Shown here in pieces: positions 56,179-64,000 of a stretch of 64,000 nucleotides of DNA (position 1 is the stretch's first letter; every line of letters begins with the position of its first letter). The stretch is from the NCBI RefSeq assembly GCF_018294505.1, contig NC_057808.1, forward strand, positions 223,341,325 through 223,405,324. The letters run 5' to 3'. The notes under the pieces were generated by a model. That model searched no databases and was not told where the DNA came from. It saw nothing but the letters and a program-made list of their open reading frames with translations. The translations under genes and the position numbers were made by a program. The stretch is from Triticum aestivum. Lineage: Eukaryota > Streptophyta > Magnoliopsida > Poales > Poaceae.

Positions 56179-58600
56179 GAGCGTGAGCCATGGACATAGC
56201 ACTATAGGTGGAATAGAATGCGGTGGTTGTGGAGAAGACAAAAAGAAGGAGATAGTCTCACATCAACTAGGCGTATCAACGGGCTATGGAGATGCCCATC
56301 AATAGATATTAATGTGAGTGAGTAGGGATTGCCATGCAACGGATGCACTAGAGCTATAAGTCTATGAAAGCTCAAAAAAGAAACTAAGTGGGTGTGCATC
56401 CAACTTGCTTGCTCATGAAGACCTAGGGCAATTTGAGGAAGCCCATCATTGGAATATACAAGCCAAGCTATATAATGAAAAAATCCCACTAGTATATGAA
56501 AGTGACAACATAGGAGACTCTCTATCATGAAGATCATGGTGCTAGTTTGAAGCACAAGTGTGGTAAAAGGATAGTAACATTGTTCCCTTCTCTCTTTTCT
56601 CTCATTTTTTTTATTTGGGCCTTCTCTCATTTTTTCTGGCCTCTTTTTTTGTTCGTAGTCTCATCCCGACTTGTGGGGGAATCATAGTCTCCATCATCCT
56701 TTCCTCACATGGGACAATGCTCTAATAATGAAGATCCTCAGACTTTTATTTACTTACAACTCAAGAATTACAACTCGATACTTAGAACAAAACATGACTC
56801 TATATGAATGCCTCCGGCGGTGTACCGGGTTGTGCAATGAATCAATAGTGACATGTATGAAAGAATTATGAACGACGGATTTGCCACAAATCCGATGTCA
56901 ACTACATGATCATGCAAAGCAATATGACAATGATGGACGTGTCATAATAAACAGAACGGTGGAAAGTTGCATGGCAATATATCTCGGAATGGCTATGGAA
57001 ATGCCATAATAGGTAGGTATGGTGGCTGTTTTGAGGAAGGTATATGGTGGGTGTATGGTACCGGCGAAAGTTGCGCGGTACTAGAGAGGCTAGCAATGGT
57101 GGAAGGGTGAGAGTGCGTATAATCCATGGACTCAACATTAGTCATAAAGAACTCACATACTTATTGCAAAAATCTATTATTTATCGAAATGAAGTACTAC
57201 GCGCATGCTCCTAGGGGGATAGTTTGGTAGGAAAATACCATCACTCGCCGCCGACCGCCACTCATAAGGAAGACAATCAATAAATAAATCATGGTCCGAC
57301 TTCATCACATAACTGTTCACCATACGTGCATGCTACGGGAATCACAAACTTTAACACAAGTATTTCTACAATTCACAATTACTTACTAGCATGACTCTAA
57401 TATCACCATCTTTATATCTCAAAAAAATCATAAGGAATCAAACTTCTCATAGTATTCAATGCACTTTATATGAAAGTTTTTACTATATCCCTCTTGGATG
57501 CCTATCATATTAGAAATAAATTTATAACCAAAGAAAATTACCTTGCTGTTTATAGACTCTCAAAATAATATAAGTGAAGCATGAGAGTTCAACAATTTCT
57601 ACAAAATAAAACCACCGCCGTGCTCTAAAAGATAAGTGAAGCACTAGAGCAAAATTGCCTATCTCAAAAGATATAAGTGAAGCACATAGAGTATTCTAAT
57701 TAATCACGATTCATGTGTGTCCCTCTCAAAAGGTGTGTACATCAAGGATGATTGTGGCAAACTAAAAAGCAAAGACTCAGATCATACAAGACGCTCCAAG
57801 CAAAACACATATCATGTGGTGAATAAAAATATAGCCTCAAGTAAAGTTACTGATAGACGAAGACGAAAGAGGGGGTGCCTTCCGGGGCATCCCCAAGCTT
57901 AGGCTCTTGGTTGTCCTTGAATATTACCTTGGGGTGCCTTGGGCATCCCCAAGCTTAGGCTCTTTCCACTCCTTATTCCATAGTCCATCAAATCCTTATC
58001 CAAAACTTGAAAACTTCACAACACAAAACTCAACAGAAAATCTTATAAGCTCCGTTAGTATAAGAAAATAAATCACCACTTTTGGTACTGTTGTGAACTC
58101 ATTCTTTATTTATATTGGTGTAAAATCTACTGTATTACAACTTTTCCATGGTTCATACCCCCCGATACTACCTATAGAATCATCAAAATAAGCAAACAAC
58201 ACATAGAAAACAGAATCTGTCAAAAACTAAACAGTCTGTAGTAATCTGGATAGTTCGAATACTTATGTAACTCCAAAAATACTGAAAAATTAGGACAACA
58301 GAGGCAATTTGTATATAAATCTTGTGAAAACAATTCAGAATTTTATCACGCGTCTGTGATTTTTAAAAATTCTGGGACTGGGCGCTAAAGTTTCTGTTTT
58401 TAGCAAGATCAAATCAACTATCACCATAAGCCATCCCAAAGGTCTTACTTGGCACAAACACTAATTAAAACACAAAACCACATCTAACCAGAGGCTAGAT
58501 GAATTATTTATTGCAAAAAAAACAAAGAACAAAGAACAAAAATAAAATTGGGTTGCCTCCCAACAAGCGCTATTGTTTAACGCCCTTAGCTAGGCTTAAA
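56179..58600 (-). other. non-coding interior of element B
   Basis: AT-rich. 56180-56990 matches element A reversed. catccccaagcttaggctct occurs twice (57889 and 57943); reversed it is a polypurine-tract-like motif. No coding frame is supported. Confidence 0.6.
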
Positions 58601-58613
58601 AATACGAATAGAT

Positions 58614-59427
58614 CTAGGCATTGTCATCTTTGGTGTGCAATTCTTCAATTGCACACTTGTAGTCCTTAGGAGATTCTTTGGTTTTATAAATTATCAAACT
58701 CCTAGGCAAGAAATCAAGAAATTCTCTTGTGGCAATCGGTTCCTTAATAATATCGAAAAAAATTGGGTGAACACTTATTGTTTTGAGATCTTCATTTTCT
58801 TTACTAGAAGATTCACCCTTATTCTTAGGAACATAAGTAAACTTGGCAATCTTAGTAGGAGGAAGATTTTGAGTAGTTTTAATGGAGGGAAAAGCGGAAC
58901 CCAAGTTGGTAATAATATCTTCTAGTTTGCCAATTCTAGTAGAATCTTGATCTATCTTTTCATTAACTATGGGTTCCTTTTCTCTAAGATTCTTTAAAGT
59001 AACTCCTACCTTAGATCCATATTGAGTAATCTGATTATGAATCTTTGTATCCAAATTTTCAATCAATTCTATGGTAGCAATTTTATTCTGAATAATGTCA
59101 AGCCTTTGCATCACATGTTCCAAGGTTAACAGTTCCATTGATCAAAAGAGGTGGTGGGCCTAACAAACCTATCATAGCATTGTAAGAATCAAAAGTGTGG
59201 CTCCCCAAGAAATTCCCCCTGGTAATGGTATCTAGAACATATCTATTCCAAGGAGTAATGCCCACATAAAAATTGCGAAGAAGAACGACAGTTGATTGCT
59301 TTTGAGTGGATCTATCCTGAGCATTGCAAATTCTATACCAAACATCTTTTAAATTTTCTCCCTCCCTTTGTTTAAAACTGAGAACTTCATTATCGGGAGT
59401 GCTAACAATGATGGGAGGACTAGACAT
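58614..59427 (-). pseudogene. element B gag-like protein, two frames
   Basis: From ATG 59427 (MSSPPIIVSTPDNEVLSFKQ) a capsid-like stretch (GENLKDVWYRICNAQ, LLRNFYVGITPWNRYVLDTI) runs to 59098. After a frameshift near 59130, a second frame (LTLEHVMQRLDIIQNKIATI to 58614) holds a helical, coiled-coil-like part and a Lys/Glu-rich tail. It resembles the gag of non-autonomous Triticeae Athila elements. There is no zinc knuckle or protease. Confidence 0.6.
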
Positions 59428-59630
59428 GAGAGCAAGACAAACGATCTAACGCACGAGCAAACAAAAAGCAAACAAAGAAGATGAACGGAAGAGGGGCGAC
59501 GAAAAGGCAAATCTTTTCGAAAATCATTTTAGAAGTGGGGGAGAGGAAAACGAGACACGAATGGAATAATGTAATGCAAGAGATGAGAGTTTATGATGGG
59601 TACTTGGTATGTCTTGACTTGGCGTAGATC

Positions 59631-59648
59631 TCCCCGACAACGGCGCCA
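59631..59648 (-). other. primer binding site of element B, tRNA-Asp type
   Basis: On the minus strand tggcgccgttgtcgggga lies 11 bp from the LTR end, like 1372-1389. Confidence 0.8.
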
Positions 59649-59659
59649 GAAATTCTTCC

Positions 59660-61200
59660 TGGTACTTCTTGAGCTTGCGTTGGTTTTTCCCTTGAAGAGG
59701 AAAGGGTGATGCAGCAAAGTAGAGATAAGTATTTCCCTCAGTTTGAGAACCAAGGTATCAATCCAGTAGGAGACAACGCACAAATCACCAATACCTGCAC
59801 AAAGAATCAAACAACTTGCACCCAACGCGATAAAGGGGTTGTCAATCTCTTCACGGTTACTTGCAAATGTGAGATCTGGTAGAGATAGATGAAACTAAAC
59901 AAATGGTAAAGTAAATATTTTTTGTATTTTTTGGTTTATAGATCGGAAAGTAAAAGATTACAGAATAGTAGATCGGAAACTAATATGATGGAAAATAGAC
60001 CCGGGGGGCATAGGTTTCACTAGAGGCTTCTCTCAAGATAGCAAATAATATGGTGGGTGAACAAATTACTGCCGAGCAATTGATAGAAAAGCGCAAAGTT
60101 ATGACGATATCTAAGGCAATGATTATGAAATATAGGCATCACGTTGGTGTCAAGTAGACCAAAACGATTCTGCATCTACTACTATTACTCCACACATCGA
60201 CTGCTATCCAGCATGCATCTAGAGTTTTAAGTTCATAAAGAACGGAGTAATGCATTAAGTAAGATGACATGATGTAGAGGAATTAACTCAAGTAATATGA
60301 TGAAAACCCCATCTTTTTATCCTCAATGGCAACAATACAATACGTGCCTTGCTGCCCCTACTGTCACTGGGAAAGGACACCGCAAGATTGAACCCAAAGC
60401 TAAGCCCTTCTCCCATTGCAAGAAAAACCAATCTAGTTGGCCAAACCAAACTGATAGTTCGAAGAGAATTACAAAGATACCAAATCATGCATAAAAGAAT
60501 TCAGAGAAGATTCAAATAATATTCATAGATAAGCTGATCATAAATCCACAAATTCATCGGATCTCGGCAAACACACCACAAAAAAGAGTATTACATTGGA
60601 TAGATATCCAAGAACATCGAGGAGAACATGTTATTGAGAATCAGAGAGAGAGAAGAAGCCATCTAGCTACTAGCTATGGACCCGTAGGTCTGAGGTAAAC
60701 TACTCACGCTTCATTGGAAGGGCAGTAGAGTTGATGTAGAAGCCATCCGTGATCGAATCCCCCTCTGGCAGGGTGTCGGAAAAGGTCCCTAGATGGGATC
60801 TCACGGGTACAGAAGGTTGCGGCGGTGGAAAAGTGTTTTGGTGGATGCCTCTGGTGGTTCGGGAATATATGTGAATATATAGGCGAAAGAATTAGGTCAG
60901 GAGGGTCACGAGGGGCCCACAACCTTGTGGCCACCTCGTGGCTCCTCCGACTTCATCTCCAAGTATCCTGGGTGTCTTCTGGTCCAAGAAAAATCATCGC
61001 GAAGGTTTTATTCCGTTTGGTATTCCTTTTCTGCGAAACTCAAAAACAAGGAAAAAACAAAAACTGGCACTGGGCTCTAGGTTAATAGGTTAGTCCCAAA
61101 ACTAATATAAAATAGCATATTAATGCATGTAAAACATCCAAAATAGATAATATAATAGCATGGAACAATAAAAAATTATAGATACGTTGGAGACGTATCA
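59660..61200 (-). repeat. 5' LTR of element B, 1,541 bp
   Basis: On the minus strand TGATACGTCTCCAACGTATC...AGTACCA. It has a GC-rich inverted repeat at 60906-60941 (cacgagg/cctcgtg) and ctatatattc as a TATA-like site near 60880. Confidence 0.85.
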
Positions 61201-62459
61201 ATAACTTGTCAAACTCGTTCTCATCCACCTTTACCTCATCATGTTCATCCACACAATCCAACAAAGAAGGATTAGTAGTGATGGAAGTTTTGATGTTGGA
61301 GGTTACCTTGTTGATACCTTTAGCCATGAGGCACTTGGGGATGAGGTTCTCATTGGCGGTGTCGAAGAGTGACACCGAGGTTGGAGAAGAGGTGGCAATG
61401 GCCATGGAGGCCGTAGCCATCCCTTCACCACTTCCATCATCATCATCATCATCATCATCATCGGAGATGTACTCTTCATGCGCCACCAACCGCTTCTGTG
61501 GTACCCTCTTGGTGAAGTTTCTCTTGTTGGGGAAGGACTTGGCCTTGTCTTTGCGAATGAGCTTGCCTCCATTGTCTTCCCTATTCTCATAGGGGCAATT
61601 CACCACAAAGTGACTCACATTGCCAAAATTGTAGCATGTCCTCACATGTTGCTTGCCCTTGGAGCCACTTGAGTTGTTCTTGTAGTAGTTGGGCCTTGAG
61701 TTTCTCTTGTTGCTCAAAAATTGCCTTGACAAAAGAGCCATGTGCTCGTGGTAAGCATATTTGGTGTCTTCGGGGCAATCCACTTCTTCTTTCAGGATAG
61801 CCTTGGCCTTCAAAGCTAGGTTGGGTGAGGATTTCTTTGACCGTTGGACATGAGCTAGAGCGTTGTCGGCGGTCTTGTTCAAGATGTTCATAGAAATAAA
61901 CTCATCCAACACATCGCTTGAGGACAAGGTGTGGAAGTTTGGTTTTTGACGGATCATAGAGGACATGGCCTTATTGTATGGCATGATGGCATTGAGGAAT
62001 TTGTGCTTGACCCAACTATCATATATATCCTTGCTCTCATGATCTCGGTGTGAGACCGCGAGAGTAGTCAATCTCCCGTAGAGCTCACGAGGATCTTCAT
62101 TCATCACAAACTCATTGGCCTCATCAAGGATCACCTCAAAGTTGGAGCGTTGAATGCTCGAGCTTCCCTTGTACAAAGAGATAATGTGTTCCCATGCATC
62201 TTTTACAAGAGTGAATGGGCGCAAGTGAGCGAGCTCTTCGGGAGGCACTGCGGCTTGAAAAATGAACAAGGCAAAGTGGTTGTATTGATTGCCCACTTAT
62301 TCTCTTGGAGTGAAGTTGTTTGGATCATGCGAAAAGATAGAAGCCTTGTTTAATGATTCTCCAAAGATGTGTTGAATGGTGATTCAAATGAGACTTGGTA
62401 TGAAAAAACCCAATTAGAAAATCTTTTAGCACAAGCTTAGGAGGAGGACCAAGGTGGTT
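61201..62459 (-). pseudogene. Copia gag: capsid, zinc knuckle, acidic linker (minus strand)
   Basis: The minus frame holds the UBN2-type capsid (HLRPFTLVKDAWEHIISLYK, ELYGRLTTLAVSHRDHESKD, FLNAIMPYNKAMSSMI) and a knuckle reading CYNFGNVSHFVVNC, where the second Cys of CCHC is Phe. A basic linker, a nine-Asp run from a CAT microsatellite (61435-61461) and an acidic end follow. TAA at 62297-62299 interrupts the start. The frame is cut by element B at 61200. The capsid would package element RNA; this copy is inactive. Confidence 0.78.
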
Positions 62460-62464
62460 GATGT

Positions 62465-63335
62465 CGGCGTTCTAGGATCGGGGATACCCAGATCTGCCTG
62501 CCTGCGGCCCACGGCATGGCTCCCTCGACGGCCTGGTATGGCCCAGCGGCGAGGCCTTCAAGACAAGACTCTCGCGAGGGCCCCGGCCTCGTGAGGAGGA
62601 CGACACCAAGACCTCCAAAGGAGTGGCCTCCCCAGGTTGCCTCCCGAGGAGCGGAGATTTCTATGCAGGTACCCAGCCTCCCGAGGCTGTGATGACATGA
62701 GCCGTGACGACCAAGGACAGGAGGGCGCCAGCGGGCGCAGAGGAGACAGTTTCCCTTTCGGTGTTAAGGGAGCAAGGACAGATGCGGGTTCCCAAGGAAT
62801 CCCTCAAAGCTTTCCATTCCGGTGCAACAAGACCAAGACCACGGGCTCGGCAGGACGGATGTCATCACCGAGCCCACCACTGCGTCACGACCAGAAGCTT
62901 TGTAGGAGAAGACTTATAGTCACCCAGTTACGTTGCGACGTTTGGTACACACAAGGTACTCCTCCGGTGTCAGTGAGTTACATGATCTCATGGTCATAGG
63001 AACATATACTTGACATGCAGAAGACGATAGCAATAAACTTGACACGATCATATGCTATGTTTATAGTTTGGGTCTTGTCCATCACATCATTCTCCTAATG
63101 ATGTGGTCCCGTTATCAAATGAAAACTCATGTCTATGGCTAGGAAACCATAGCCATCTTTGATCAACGAGCTAGTCTAGTAGAGGCTTACTAGGGACACG
63201 TTGTTGTCTATGTATCCACACATGTATCTGAGTTTCAAATCAATACAATTCTAGCATGGATAATAAACAATTATCATGAACAGGGAAATATGATAATAAC
63301 CAATTTATTATTGCCTCTAGGTTATATTTCCAACA
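62465..63335 (-). repeat. LTR insertion with Angela/BARE-like terminus, composite or solo
   Basis: The right end ttgcctctaggttatatttc then CAACA is the complement of the Angela/WIS/BARE LTR start (TGTTGGAAATATG...). About 62910-63335 follows that LTR. 62465-62905 is GC-rich sequence starting cggcgttctaggatcgggga that I cannot place. GATGT lies at 62460-62464 and at 63336-63340, a possible duplication, though the left end then lacks TG. Confidence 0.55.
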
Positions 63336-64000
63336 GATGTGACCTTGCCGGAGATGGTAGCTTGGAAGCATGTGCACTTGAGCGTCCTCTCGAAGATGAG
63401 GAAGATCTCTTGTAGGACTTGATGAGGGCTTTGATCTCCTCCATTTGAGCATCCATCTTGGCATCCAAGTTGTTTTTCATGGCACCAAACTCATCATTGT
63501 TGTTGTAGACCGAAGTAGATGTGCTTTTCCTATATCCATCACAAGACTCGAGCAAAGGTGAGTAGGAAATTGAGATAAACAATACCAAGCTACCTTTTCC
63601 CAAAGTTGAGGATGTATCCCGTTTCACACAATATGAAATGAAAGAATAGTGTAATTGGTACCGGACTTGCTCACTCACAACTACAAAGTAAAGCTTATGG
63701 AGTAGCTTGGTGAGGATAGTGGCACAAAAATTTGATGCAAATGTTAGCAAGAGTCAATAATGTTGAAAGAGATTCACAAATTCGCAAGTGAAACAAGTAG
63801 ACCAATAGCAATGAATGGCACACGGAAACACACACACGGATAGATAAATGGGGTCGTGCAACCAGGGAATGAGCACAAAATGTGAAATCCACAGAAAACG
63901 CTCGTGTTGCACAACCCAAGAGAGACGCTAGCACGATTGCTCAATAGGCGGATACACTTGTGCACAACCTATAAGATACAAAATGTATCAACTTTCTATC
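63336..64000 (-). pseudogene. Copia gag N-terminus and untranslated leader, runs off window
   Basis: On the minus strand it contains STSTSVYNNNDEFGAMKNNL, then MDAQMEEIKALIKSYKRSSS, the usual start of this gag type, in the frame 63750-63322. Upstream (about 63600-64000) is leader-like sequence without a supported frame. The LTR should lie beyond the window. Confidence 0.55.

Larger units (their letters stand above)
55327..61200 (-). mobile_element. Athila-type Gypsy element B (WHAM-like), non-autonomous
   Basis: On the minus strand: LTR (61200-59660), tRNA-Asp primer site, a two-frame gag, long non-coding interior, and a shortened second LTR (about 56178-55327). It is inserted in the Copia gag with target duplicates ATAGC (55322-55326) and ATAAC (61201-61205), one base apart. 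There is no protease, RT or integrase. The inner end of the left LTR and the polypurine tract are deleted. Confidence 0.8.

Noticed and set aside
61082..61200. Extension of the Copia gag frame to 61082
   Set aside because: The last 119 bp belong to the element B LTR; the frame continues only by chance.
62637..62999. 120-aa frame in the GC-rich LTR as a gene
   Set aside because: It spans the joint between two repeat types and has no recognisable domain.
1..64000. Prokaryote-style systems (operons, CRISPR, toxin-antitoxin, phage)
   Set aside because: Plant LTR elements, MITEs, splice-like signals and TATA boxes dominate; no short regularly spaced repeats with unique spacers or bacterial gene layout were found.

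Overview
This window looks like a nested block of transposable elements from a large grass genome, most probably of the wheat tribe (Triticeae: wheat, Aegilops, barley or rye). The evidence is the mix of elements: Athila-lineage Gypsy LTRs opening TGATACGTCTCC, a Copia LTR edge matching the Angela/WIS/BARE type, a Sirevirus-type Copia of about 14 kb, a Tekay-type chromovirus, and Stowaway and Tourist MITEs. I could not search a repeat library, so family names (Sabrina-, WHAM-, Maximus-, Angela-like) come from recognition and are tentative. I found no intact ordinary host gene, tRNA, rRNA or CRISPR.

Layout. 1-9529: an Athila-type Gypsy on the + strand, 39 bp short of complete at the window edge. 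It has a broken gag-protease, an intact ATHILA-ORF1-like gene and no reverse transcriptase or integrase. 9530-19765: low-copy background holding a possible exon remnant, two Stowaway-type MITEs, a minus-strand transcript-like stretch, a purine-rich low-complexity tract, a 202-bp Helitron, a 2.7-kb minus-strand non-autonomous LTR element with identical 161-bp LTRs (contains a 260-N gap), exon-like GC-rich sequence, an unassigned inverted-repeat element and a Tourist-like MITE. 19766-46713: a Sirevirus-like Copia (target duplication GTCCA) with broken gag, pol and a long 3' ORF. A minus-strand chromovirus (28125-40806) is nested inside it, apparently within a short leader intron of the 3' ORF. 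46714-50041: the background resumes as a decayed multi-exon gene resembling plant Ptta/En/Spm transposases, with duplicated exons and an intronic minisatellite. 50042-50462: an F-box/DUF295-like gene fragment and a Stowaway fragment.

50465-64000: a second nest. A truncated + strand Athila-type element (A) ends at 53111. A minus-strand Copia gag, which runs off the right edge, is cut by a 5'-truncated WHAM-like LTR (C), a minus-strand Athila-type element (B, 55327-61200) and an 871-bp LTR insertion.

How the parts relate: the elements are parasites layered on one another rather than a cooperating pathway. All autonomous-type polyproteins here are damaged. The Sirevirus has in-frame stops and YVGD in place of YVDD. 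The chromovirus keeps a 1,074-codon pol frame but has Asn at the first RT catalytic Asp and a disrupted gag-protease. The few intact frames are the ATHILA-ORF1-like gene, the extra 245-aa ORF upstream of the chromovirus gag, and one truncated chromovirus gag copy.
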